Source: Hypomyces perniciosus (taxonomy: Eukaryota > Ascomycota > Sordariomycetes > Hypocreales > Hypocreaceae). Taken from it: a DNA stretch of 64,000 bases. Below, piece by piece: positions 51,946-61,542 of this stretch (positions are counted from its first letter, which is position 1; each line of letters opens with the position of its first letter). The notes under the pieces were generated by a model. The model had not been told where the DNA came from. It ran no database searches and saw nothing but the letters and a program-made list of their open reading frames with translations. Both the position numbers and the translations under genes were made by a program. The stretch covers positions 186,001 to 250,000 of the forward strand of contig SPDT01000002.1 of NCBI GenBank assembly GCA_008477525.1. The letters are read 5' to 3'.

Positions 51946-53781
51946 CTACAATTTGGACGTCCTAGAGGCCTTACCCAAGATCTCATTACCTTGCTTAGCC
52001 ATTTCAAACTTCTTGACCTTTCCACTGCCTGTCAAGGGAACATCTGAAGGCACGCCATCCTGCCCAAGCCAGAAAACGTGCGCCGGCGCTTTATGGTTAC
52101 CCAATCTCTTGCGGACCCAGTCTCTCAGCTCTTGGTCACCGGGTTTGGAGCTACTGTCTGCGAGTTCTAAAAAGGTACCCACAACCTCGCCGTAGTGTTT
52201 ATTCTTGAGGCCAACGACGATCGCGCGGGAGATGGAAGGATGTTCCATCAAGCGCTCTTCGATTTCTAGGGGGTAGATGTTTTCTCCGCCTATACGATGG
52301 TTAAAATACTCAAGTCATGTGAAAAAAGCGGACATATGTTTTTTTTTACCTCTGATAATGATGTCCTTAAAGCGGCCAGTGATGGTGCAATAACCCTGCT
52401 CATCAAAGACGGCCTCATCGCCAGTGTGTAGCCATAAGACACCCGCAGCATCCCGCATCATGGTCTCATTAGTCTTTTCTGAATTGTTCCAGTACCCGGC
52501 CTGAAGTTGGTAACCAGCAATGCATAGCTCGCCCCTTGCTCCAATGGGAACAATATTGCCGTCGTGGTCGACAATTTTAGCCTGTGCGTGTGGCATGAGG
52601 GTACCAACAGTCGTTAATCTCCTCGACATGGAGTCATCCGTGAACGCATTGAAGCATGTCGGCGATGCCTCTGTAAGGCCGTAACTGCTAGTGAATTCAG
52701 TCATACCAAAACGGTTCACCAGCAACTCCATCAGATATCGTGGGACCGGAGCACCAGCAATGATGCCAGTTCTTAGCTTTGTGCAGTTGAAGTTGGGGGG
52801 GAACTCGGCTTGAAATAAAGAGTCGAACATGGCGGGCACTCCATGAATAGCTGTGCACTCCTCATCCGAGACGGCCCTTAGTGTGGAGGGAATATCAAAT
52901 ACTTCGGCGGGATAGACGATTTTACCCCCGTGGGTAATGATGGCTAAGAGACCTAGGACGAGACCAAAGCAGTGGAATAACGGCGGTGGACAGCAAAGGA
53001 CATCTGAAAAGGTCAGGCGCATTCTGTCGCCGATGAAACGAGAGTTGTTGACCAAATTGCTGTAGACATTGTGGTTAGTTACTATGCAGTATGGTACGTG
53101 TGGTTTAACTTACTGATGTGTGAGCATCGCCGCCTTGGGCAATCCGGTTGTGCCACTTGTGAATTGCAGATTGACGACTTGATGAGGCAGCACTTTGCTC
53201 ATTGCTTGATACAGCCTCTCATGGTTTTTACGAGAGCCAGATCTAACAAGCTCGTCGTATGTCGAATATTTTCCACCCCCTCCTCTCAGCATGACGATCT
53301 TTATCCGCGATCTCTCATTGTCCAAATCTCCCAGCAGTCGTGTGTTGTCCAATCGACCAATTGCGGGAGTCGTGAAGAACATCTTGCAATCAGAGAATGT
53401 GAGACCGTACCTCGCTTCAGTCGGCGTGTAGGTGTTGTTCAAAATGACGAGGATGGCACCGATCTTGGCGACAGCGAAGAATACGGCGGCATATTGTTCA
53501 CAGTTACCGGCCATGATACCAACGCGGTCACCAACGCCAATTCCCATATCCAGAAGAGACTGGGCCAGTGAAGAGCTCTGGTGATTGAGTTCATGGTACG
53601 TCCATCGCGCTCCTGTCCACGGTATAACGAGACATTCTTTGGTGCCATGCTGGTAGGTTTGGAGCTCGAGGAGCTCACCAAGGGTCAAATCGACGAGGGG
53701 AGGATCTGAGGGGCCATGGAGCAGTGAGAGCTTTTGGGTAGACGGCGTAGGGCCTGGCTGGATGGTCGTTGGTTCTGTCAT
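51946..53781 (-). CDS. sidI: SidI-like mevalonyl-CoA ligase (AMP-binding), PTS1 SKL
   Basis: It is predicted to activate mevalonate as its CoA ester for siderophore acylation. Exons (minus strand) are 53,781-53,114, 53,059-52,350 and 52,289-51,946. The introns of 54 and 60 bp have GTAAGT...CTACAG and GTAAAA...TATAG borders, and joining gives L-T-H-H-N-L-V-N-N and I-I-I-R-G-G-E-N-I-Y-P-L. The product is 573 aa, near the size of known SidI. ANL-superfamily motifs: P-loop F-T-S-G-T-T-G-L-P-K (207-216), Y-G-L-T-E (349-353), T-G-D (435-437), G-R-F-K-D (451-455) and the C-terminal catalytic lysine in T-G-S-G-K (about 550). The protein ends in T-S-K-L, a canonical peroxisomal PTS1. No PTS2 nonapeptide is evident at the N-terminus, which differs from A. 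fumigatus SidI as I recall it. Other medium-chain acyl-CoA ligases are similar, but the context favours SidI. Confidence 0.87.
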
Positions 53782-54156
53782 CTTTGCAATTCTTGGGGTG
53801 GTCCTTCAATGAAGGAACAGGGACTCTGTGGAAGCTTGTCGCGGCCAACAAGCGAGCAAATTCGGGCTTCAATTGTTGATATCTCTTCCACACACCATCA
53901 GAGTGACATACAATGCAGCTAACAAATAGTACATCTGAGGAAACACGCTTTCCGCTAAGCACTTCTGGACCCACCGCAATGGACTGCTTCTTGCGACATC
54001 AACTCTAATAGGTAGTTGCCATGACTAAGAACCCAATGCGGCGCCTGGGCCTGGAGGAAGGCTGTGCTTCTATGTTGCGATACATGGATGGCTCTGTCCC
54101 GAGAATGACCGAGCCGGCTTTTCGGAGCTTGCAACTACTTAAGGGTTGTTTATCTA

Positions 54157-54173
54157 ATCTGATGATCAGATAA
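54157..54173 (+). promoter_or_regulatory. Compound SreA-type element ATCTGATGATCAGATAA (sidI promoter)
   Basis: ATCTGAT and its reverse complement ATCAGAT are separated by one G and followed by AA, so the element contains a full ATCAGATAA (54,165-54,173). It lies 376-392 bp before sidI. The same design, with the two W positions exchanged, occurs at 60,217-60,233. Confidence 0.6.
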
Positions 54174-54620
54174 GATTTCTTCAGAATGTCGCCATGGTGT
54201 ATTCATCACTAAAGCTGAAGTCATTGCGTCCTTGGCACCGAAGAAGCGCCGATGTCGGTATGTGATTGAGAAAGAAAATTTTTCTACTCCGTACATACTA
54301 TTAGGATTGTTAGCTCGAATCCAGTAAGGTGGTACTAGTAGATACCTTACACATCATTCACGCAGGGGAAGGGATCCACCATGTGGACAACTCTACTCGT
54401 ATGCGTATCGTAATGGATGTCGAATGTCGAAGCAAGGCCAGAGTTCCAGTTATTTCTGGTAAATCCCTCGTGAATTATGACGCGGATTACCTACCTAGTC
54501 TGTCCCTCTTACCGAGTTTACTTCCTGGTCATCCTCCACCTGATCTGCATGCCCCTCTTTAAGCATCCAGCTTGCTGGCGTCAAAATGGAAAAAATAAGT
54601 TGTCGATGAACACAAAAAGG

Positions 54621-54629
54621 TTATCAGAT
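54621..54629 (-). promoter_or_regulatory. ATCTGATAA, candidate SreA site
   Basis: The plus strand reads TTATCAGAT; on the minus strand this is G-ATCTGATAA. It is 36 bp from the next site, and such pairs are typical of GATA-factor control regions. Confidence 0.55.
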
Positions 54630-54664
54630 CATGCTAATTGTGCCCCACCTGCACCCATAGTTAT

Positions 54665-54673
54665 TTATCTGAT
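54665..54673 (-). promoter_or_regulatory. ATCAGATAA, candidate SreA site
   Basis: The plus strand reads TTATCTGAT; on the minus strand this is G-ATCAGATAA. It lies about 0.9 kb upstream of the sidI start, paired with 54,621-54,629. Confidence 0.55.
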
Positions 54674-54782
54674 CCGTCGGCTTGAACAGGGAAGAGACTC
54701 CTCTGGCCTCGGTGCTGCCAAGTTCAGAGCAAACGCACACCCTGTTGTGTATGTTGATACATGGTTAGGTCGTAGAACTGTG

Positions 54783-54800
54783 CTACGGAGTACTCCGTAG
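54783..54800. repeat. 18-bp perfect palindrome CTACGGAGTACTCCGTAG
   Basis: A perfect palindrome built from two TACGGAGTA words. Related words recur at 49,411-49,420, 49,535-49,545, 54,285-54,294 and 54,888-54,898. Confidence 0.85.
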
Positions 54801-55527
54801 TATAAGTCAAAGCCGTTGTCGTGCATGATACATACACCCCTCAGATGCATACGAGAGAAGTACGAAGGATATAGATATTACTGAGCGGTACGGAGTACGT
54901 GCCAACTCCTGCGAGAAGAAAAAACCCACAATGCCCCACGTTTACTTGGCAAAACAAAGCTGAATGACTGACCGATGCATGCTCAAATTGGTCTTGACCA
55001 AAAGTCCAGCCTAGCTTAATATTTATAAGAAAATCTACTAGTTGCGAGCACAGGCAAGACGCGCCATCCATCGGTGCAGGGTTTTGCATTCCGCGACATC
55101 ATGTCTCTAGTAAGCTTTCTAGGTTAGGTGATGTTTGTGACTGTTAAAACATCTATCAGGTGGTGGCGATAAATATAGCGACAGTGGCACACAAGGCCAA
55201 ACCAGCAATTACCTACAACAATAGCAATAGCAGTCGCCTTCAGCTCTGGAAATTTCCCTTGTTAGACTTGACAGCATTATCGTTCATGCCCTATCCTGAA
55301 TGCCCAGTGTTTGTTAAGTGGATGCTTCTATTATAATTGAATGAACAATTAAATGGTCTATACTAGTTGGAATGAAGTGCATCGGCCCAATTTGAATCTA
55401 GTATCGAGCCGATCCAACTAGACGACCAACTCCCTCGATAGCTTTCTCAATTCTACCCGCTTGTACCATGCCGAAAATGCCCCAGGGTTGGTCTCTAAAA
55501 GCAGCATATTTGGTAAACCAATCCCTA

Positions 55528-58500
55528 TTATTCCAATGACTGGTGTACGACATCGACACGGTACTTCTCACATCGTGAAACAAGCTCGTTGTGCGTCCCA
55601 GAGTCAAGAACACGCCCGTTGTCAACAATGAATATTTTGTCTGCCTTCGTTATAGTCCGAAGGCGATGAGCAATTGCGACGACTGTTACTCGTCTTTGGC
55701 CGTTCTCACCGACCTCCATGAGATCTTCAAGGGTCCGCTCCCACAGACCTTCGCTCTCTGCGTCCATGGCACTGCTAGGTTCGTCTAGCAAAAGGAGCCG
55801 CGGCTTTCGCAGTAGGGCACGTGCGATACACAACCGCTGTTTCTGTCCACCGGAGAAGAACTGCGATCCGGTGGGTCCACAGAGCGTTTCGTAGCCATCC
55901 GGCAGACTTTTTATTGTGTCGTGAATGTTGGCAAGTCGTGCGGCAGCTTCAATTTCCGATTCTGTTGCATCCGAATTGGCTCGAGCACCGAGGCCGATAT
56001 TAAAGGCGACGGAGCCAGAGAATAGAGCTGCATCCTGTGGTACGAGAGCGACGTCATCCCAAATCGGTATATCGTTCTCCTGCTCGTCTTCCTCCTCCTC
56101 GCTCTCCTTCTGTTGCGTTCCGCCCCTCGTAATATTGTACCCATCCAGCGTGATTGTCCCTGATGTCGGCCGGTATAGCTTCTGCAAAAGCGACATGATG
56201 GTTGACTTGCCAGCGCCAGTTGTACCCACAATTGCTACAAAGGATCCGGCTGGTATGTCGAGAGTGATATCTTGTAAGATGACCGTGTCAGGGCGGCTTG
56301 GATACGAAAATCGGACGTTACTGAACGAGACAGACGTGCCAATGTCACGATTCGTCATCTGCGGAAGATTCATCGGTGTTCTCACTCCGGCACTCTTCTC
56401 TATATCGGTCTTAGGAGGCTGCTGGTGCTCGCCCTGTAGCCTCTCAGTTTTGCCGTCAGGGCAAATGAGGTCAAACACCTGGCGCGCAGCCACAACGGCC
56501 TTCGTTACGTCTGGACTAAGACTGAATAATTGGCCACTCGTTTGAGCGGCAGAGAGCAAAGCCACCTCAGCGATGAAGTATTGAATCTGTGAGATTTCCT
56601 TGTTGGCGATCAAACGACCTCCCCACCAGAATGCGAGTGCCTTCACAAAGCTACCAATGCTGAAGGATGCCGCAAGCCACACATTCCCGAATGCTATGGA
56701 CTTAAGGGTAGCACGGTATGGACCTCTGAGAGACCTGTTGAACGTACTGGCTACCTCCTCTTGCAGTGCAAATGCCGATACAGTCCGTATGTGGGTAACG
56801 GACTCCGTCGCGGTGGCAACAGAATCCGCGAAAGCTTTTGCATGTCGCTCCGCAAATCGAGCCTGCAAGCGAAGTCGAAGGAAACCAGAGACGAAAATGA
56901 GAGGAACACAAGCGGTCAGGACGAGGGCGATCTTCCATGTCGCTACGTGGGCTAGGATAATTCCGGCGACGAGCGTGACTAGCACAGAGACTGTGACACC
57001 CAGTATGGTGCCTGTTAGTCCGCTCATGGCGGCGGCATCTGCGCTCACGTATTTCATCAGACTACCTGGTGTTCGGTTGTTGGACTCATGCCATTGCACC
57101 CCACGCCTGAGCAAAGCTCGCAGGGTCAAGGAGCGGATCTTTATAACTAGCTGGTCGGATACCCTTCCGAAACTTGAGGCAGTGAGAGTATTGGCGAAAA
57201 ACTCAACAAGAGCTAATACGAAGAACAGTAGACCATAGAAAGACGCGCTGCTCCGGATCTGGGACGCCGTATAGCATGGGGCCAGTTGCCCAACTGCGTT
57301 AGCAAAGATGACTGCTTCTCCGGCATGTGATCCGCCAACCACGATTGCTGAGAAGAAGCCGATCGCAATAAGAATCTGCGAGCGCGACATCTTCACAATG
57401 CGTAAGAAAATCGGGAAAAGGTTGCTCTTCTCAGCCTTATCAGAGCGTTGAGAGGAATGTGGTACTCCATCATCGCCTGTGCTAGACGTTTCAGAAGTCT
57501 CACTTTGTCCCACCTTTGGCTCATCCTCAACGAGTTTGCATTTTGGAGTTTCGGATGTACCGAGAGCTGTGATAGCATCCCCTTCCACTTGGCCGGAGAT
57601 GGCCTGTGAACGGACCATGGATGCAAATGTTCCATCAAGGTTCATTAAATCTTGATAACTGCCTGTCTCGATGATCTGACCACCAGCTCTCATAACAACG
57701 ATGTTGTGGGCGTTCTTTATAGTGCTGAGGCGATGGGCAATGCAAACGATTGTGCGTTGTCCGGGTAGGCTTTCAATTGCTTCTCGGATTTGAGCCTCAG
57801 TGGTCGAGTCAAGGGCGGCGGTTGCCTCATCTAAAATGAGTATAGATGGGTTCCGGATCAGAGTTCGTGCAAGGGCAACCCGTTGTCTTTGTCCACCACT
57901 CAAACGACTACCACTGGGGCCGACGGACGTGGCAAGCCCGTGTGGAAAACCAGCTATGAAGCTATCCAACCCAGCCTGAGTTGCTGAGGCTCGAATAAGG
58001 GAGAGTGTATGGTCCAATTCCGCCGATTGCATGGCCAATTGAGTGATGTCACCACCCTTACGTACAGCATCGGCCAGTTCAGGTAGATCACCATTGGTCA
58101 GACACCGCTGTAGAGCTCGGTGCTCTGGCCGAGACGAGCCTACCAAGCCATGGGCAATATTCTCTAGAATAGAACGGTCAAAGAGTACTGGATTTTGCTC
58201 CACGTACCCAATGTGCCCCCGCAGGGATCGCAGGTTAATATCTCGCAGATCGTGGCCATCAATGGCCACAACTCCTTCTCCAGGGTCGTAAAATCGCTGA
58301 ATTAGAGCGGCTATAGTGGACTTGCCGCTACCTGATAGGCCCACTATTCCCGTCATCTTGCCTACAGCGATGTGAAGGTTGAGTTTGTTGAGCACAATCA
58401 TCTCTGGGCGAGACGGGTAGCGGAAGAAAATGTCCTTGAACTCGATATTGCCTTCGATTGTTTCCATCATCACGCCTCCAGCGCCTGTAGTGGCATCTAT

Positions 58501-59735
58501 GCTTGGCTTTCGATGAATTGTATCGAGTATTCTCTCCCCTGTCTGGGAGGCAGCGGCAAAAATCGTCAAAAACGGCGCCACTTGGCTTATGATATATGAT
58601 GCTGCAAGGTACACAGTCAGTTGAGAAGGACTACCAACGAGCAACAGGTAGCTGTAGATCAGACATACAATCTATTAGAGTCGTCATAATGGCGTAGACG
58701 GCACCCAAAGTGACACTCGCGTCGTTTTGTTGCATTGCATCAGCAATTTGGTTGCCGCCCTGGGAGAATGCCAAGGCGTTTGCGGAATATGCAATGAAGT
58801 AGAGTAAGCCCATCTGCACCGCCGCCGTGACCACCATGCCGATAGCAGCTGGTCGAGTGGCGGCTAGGTATCCGTCAAAGATTCTCTCGATTCTCCAACC
58901 AGCACGAAATGACTTTATGAGTTTGATATGTGACAGTGATTCGGATGCCAGTGAGATGGCAGGGGCCATCTTCTCATCCACGGCAGCCCTGTACTTTGCT
59001 GAAAAATGGTTACCTGCGGCGGCCATGATAATATAGGCTGGCACTAAGCTAAACAGTATACCTGCCAGCTTTGCATCTCTGATGAAGGCGACGATATAGG
59101 CTGTTACAAAGTAAGAGACACTTTGTAAGACAATCCCAACTTTCTCGGAGACACCAGCCTGGATCGTGAGCAGATCGGTGTCGAGTCGTGAGGCGACATC
59201 GCCAGTCGAGAGGGTTTCGAAGAATTCGATCTCCTGCTGGAGAAGAACGTAAAGGTAGGCATACCGTAGGCGACGGACAAGCCGTTCCCCGAACAGACTC
59301 CAAGCCCCTGATGCTATGTAGATAAGAGCGAAGTTGGCGATAGCGATATAAACAGTGAGCAGAACCCTGTTTACCAGAGAGGAGTCGTATGAATCAGATA
59401 CTGTCTCGCTAGAACAAGAAGCCGAGTTCAGTTGATCCACAAGCTGGCCGATGACGATGGCCATGAGTGGGAAAGGAACTCCAGCCGCGATGGAGCTGAA
59501 GACGCCGACGAGGAGCAATACATAGTCCAGCACACCGGGATTCACCGCCCTAAGGAGATTGAGGTAGCTGAAGGCGGAGCGCAGCCGCTGGCGGGAGAAA
59601 GTCAAACACTCAGCCAATTGGGCTACCAAGAAGGAGAGAAGATAGTTGAGTTACCTTTCGCGTGTTCTTGACCGCCGTAGCTTCGGCCCCCTTAGCCCTT
59701 TCATCTCTGATTGCGCCATCCTCGGAAGCCTTCAT
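55528..59735 (-). CDS. sitT: Full-size ABC multidrug-type transporter (SitT-like)
   Basis: An ABCB/MDR-type transporter of 1,357 aa in TMD-NBD-TMD-NBD order, expected in the plasma or an internal membrane. Exons (minus strand) are 59,735-59,655, 59,587-58,669 and 58,601-55,528; both introns are 67 bp. The first joins N-T-R-K to R-L-R-S-A-F, the second restores T-L-I-D-S-S-Y-I-I-S-Q-V-A-P-F. The ATG is the first after an in-frame TGA. NBD1: Walker A G-L-S-G-S-G-K-S (421-428), signature L-S-G-G-Q-R-Q-R (567-574), Walker B I-L-I-L-D-E-A, H-loop His in C-I-A-H-R (620-624). NBD2: Walker A G-T-T-G-A-G-K-S (1126-1133), signature F-S-G-G-Q-K-Q-R (1249-1256), Walker B L-L-L-L-D-E-P, H-loop A-I-A-H-R (1309-1313). 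A very acidic insert (about 1163-1176) precedes the NBD2 Q-loop. It diverges from the NRPS gene, as does sitT beside sidD in A. fumigatus. The substrate cannot be read from sequence. Confidence 0.88.
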
Positions 59736-60160
59736 GATGGCTCAAGCCGAGTCGGGGTTGATGGTGCGTTGGGCTGAGGCAGCGCAGCGGACATGCGATG
59801 GCCACGACACAGATGAAGTTGGAGATGAAGAGTTCTCTATAGCTTCACCCCCAGAAGAGCCCAGGCTCACTACTTCTTGAGGTAGTAGTATGTACTGTAG
59901 CAATGCTGAGGTCCCGTGACTTTGTGGGAACTTGGGCTGTTTGGGTTTTGTTCTTGATGAACGTGGGCAATTGCCTGCCCTTGGAAGCTCGGAGATTGGA
60001 CGGAATCCCAGGGTGCGTTCCACCATTCAACAGGGCATCGAACTACGTAATTACGTCAGAACACGCCTCCCCCTTTCCACCTTGGTGAATGCACAAATGT
60101 CTTAGCGCTAAACTACCTCGGTCTCCATCTTGGAACCCCGAAATGTACGGCAGAAGACGG

Positions 60161-60169
60161 ATCTGATAA
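60161..60169 (+). promoter_or_regulatory. ATCTGATAA, candidate SreA site
   Basis: A perfect G-ATCTGATAA, about 430 bp upstream of sitT and about 1.37 kb upstream of the NRPS start. Confidence 0.6.
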
Positions 60170-60216
60170 TGCAGGTTATGCGACGGGGTGGATGTTGACC
60201 AGAAGAAGGCTGGAAC

Positions 60217-60233
60217 ATCAGATGATCTGATAA
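60217..60233 (+). promoter_or_regulatory. Compound SreA-type element ATCAGATGATCTGATAA (divergent promoter)
   Basis: ATCAGAT, one G, ATCTGAT, then AA. It contains ATCTGATAA (60,225-60,233) and has the same 17-bp architecture as 54,157-54,173. The two ATCWGATAA cores of this promoter are 64 bp apart. Confidence 0.6.
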
Positions 60234-60672
60234 GCCTGGCTGCTTTAAAGTGTACTACATATCTATCTATACCTCTCCATAAAGGTAGCGAGAAAGTGCA
60301 CACCCCACACCACCATTGCAAGGAGTTCTCCAACAAGATAAGCAATTGCAAAAAAAAAAAGCCAATTATTACCCACTTCCAATACGCCACAGCAGCATAT
60401 TCAGCAAGCCGATTTTTTCAGTTTGATATTTAGTTACTTTGAAAGTATAGGGTGATTTTTTATAGATTTTATAAAACCACCATTTTAAGTAAAATCATAG
60501 CCTTTTCTTTCGCGAGGGTAGGTCAAGGTAAGCTCAGGGACACTAGTCCGAGTTAGAATAATAGTACCATAATTAGCTTAGTAGTAGCTAATCTAGAAAT
60601 CAAAGGGCCAGGATAGATACTACTTAAGCTGGTGACTATTTAATGAGCGTTAAATCTTTTCCCCCAGACTTA

Positions 60673-60700
60673 TACTACTACTACTACTACTACTACTACT
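60673..60700. repeat. TAC trinucleotide microsatellite
   Basis: Nine uninterrupted TAC units plus one T, within the divergent promoter. Confidence 0.95.
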
Positions 60701-60830
60701 GCGTATGTAGTAGCACTTGTTGGGTGAGAAACATTAGCGATGACTTTTAAGTTGCGGCATTTAGCGGGGGGAGGTTTTAGTTCCCATATGTGGCTGCTTT
60801 GTTAGTGCATACTAATGATGAGATTATGTG

Positions 60831-61034
60831 TCAGAGTCCCTATCCGATTGGCTCTAATCCCTGTCAATAACTAACCACCTCGGAGTGTATGTAGGTATAC
60901 TTTTGCCGTCCCTGACACCTTGTAAGAAGGTGTCATAGTCGTTGTCTGATTGGCTCTAAGCCCTGCAAAATACTGCCTAGGCTGAAGTATAGGTATTGAT
61001 ACTTTGCTGTCCTCGACACTCCGAAGGGTGTTGG
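60831..61034. repeat. Imperfect direct duplication of about 102 bp with CCAAT boxes and hairpins
   Basis: Unit 1 (60,831-60,932) and unit 2 (60,933 to about 61,034) share the order CAGAGTC/CATAGTC, GATTGGCTCTAA, CCCTG, a GTAT-rich stretch, a TACTTTTGCC/TACTTTGCTG block and a terminal hairpin. Each has a reverse CCAAT box (ATTGG at 60,847-60,851 and 60,949-60,953). Hairpin 1 is GACACCTT-GTAAG-AAGGTGTC (60,914-60,934); hairpin 2 is its degenerate counterpart around 61,015-61,032. Confidence 0.7.
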
Positions 61035-61542
61035 CAATATGGAGTACGAAGTACTCGTATATCAGTCTGGGCATTTTCTGCCAATGCAACGTCGCATTAA
61101 TCGGAGGAGTCGTATGTACGTGGCGAGCTCGGCAAGACTCCTTGGCATGAATGCAGTACAGCTTTGGGAGGGGTTTCTATAGCATGATGGCGGGCATCAC
61201 TGCCTAGCCTCCGAATTCGACGGGTCGGGATGGAGAATTCGATACAGTCCATCTTCCAGGATCTTGTTAGTCCAATCAGTGCCCACTTTGTATTACCCTC
61301 ACTGCCTTTGCACCTATGGACTCGATGGATGAAGCGAAGCATGACTACTCACGCAACTGTAGTATTCATCTGGTATAGCCCCGCCCTACCTGTGCGGTAA
61401 TGGCACACCTGCGCATGTCATTAGGGTAATGGTTAAAAAGCCTGGTCTACATGCTGCCAGAGAAGAACCGTTCGTCAAACGGACAAGGCCCAGACACAAG
61501 CTCTCCCTGTTGTTTTGTATGCTCCAACAATTTGGGCAGATA

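Larger units (their letters stand above)
53782..55527. other. Intergenic: sidI promoter and ABC-transporter 3' side
   Basis: No gene supported. It contains three ATCWGATAA sites (54,165-54,173, 54,621-54,629, 54,665-54,673), one within a compound palindrome (54,157-54,173). It also contains TACTCCGTA/TACGGAGTA words (54,285-54,294, 54,783-54,800, 54,888-54,898). Being upstream of sidI, it should hold the iron-responsive control of that gene. Confidence 0.6.
59736..61542. promoter_or_regulatory. Divergent promoter region between sitT and the NRPS gene
   Basis: No gene is supported in these 1.8 kb. They hold two ATCWGATAA sites (60,161-60,169 and 60,225-60,233, the latter in a compound palindrome), a TAC microsatellite, and a duplicated module with CCAAT boxes and hairpins (60,831-61,034). 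The NRPS leader and perhaps an unrecognised first exon may lie at its right end. Confidence 0.6.

Noticed and set aside
53071..53571. Plus-strand open frame of 166 codons
   Set aside because: Antisense shadow of sidI exon 1.
55398..55628. Possible alternative C-terminus of the ABC transporter in another frame
   Set aside because: The main frame ends naturally in H-Q-S-L-E just after NBD2, the usual end for the family; no frameshift is needed.
55925..57238. Two long plus-strand open frames (206 and 212 codons)
   Set aside because: Antisense shadows of the ABC transporter, whose minus-strand frame has all NBD motifs.
58631..58668. Read-through end of transporter exon 2
   Set aside because: The GTATGT donor at 58,668 with the acceptor at 58,602-58,603 restores the conserved transmembrane sequence; the read-through gives unrelated residues and a stop.
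60914..60934. Hairpin GACACCTT...AAGGTGTC as a terminator
   Set aside because: There is no transcript end here, fungi do not use such terminators, and it is part of a duplicated promoter module.
61429..61542. Upstream in-frame ATG of the NRPS at 61,429
   Set aside because: It would add 38 residues without family resemblance. Not excluded, but 61,543 fits the short leader before the P-R-L-D stretch better.
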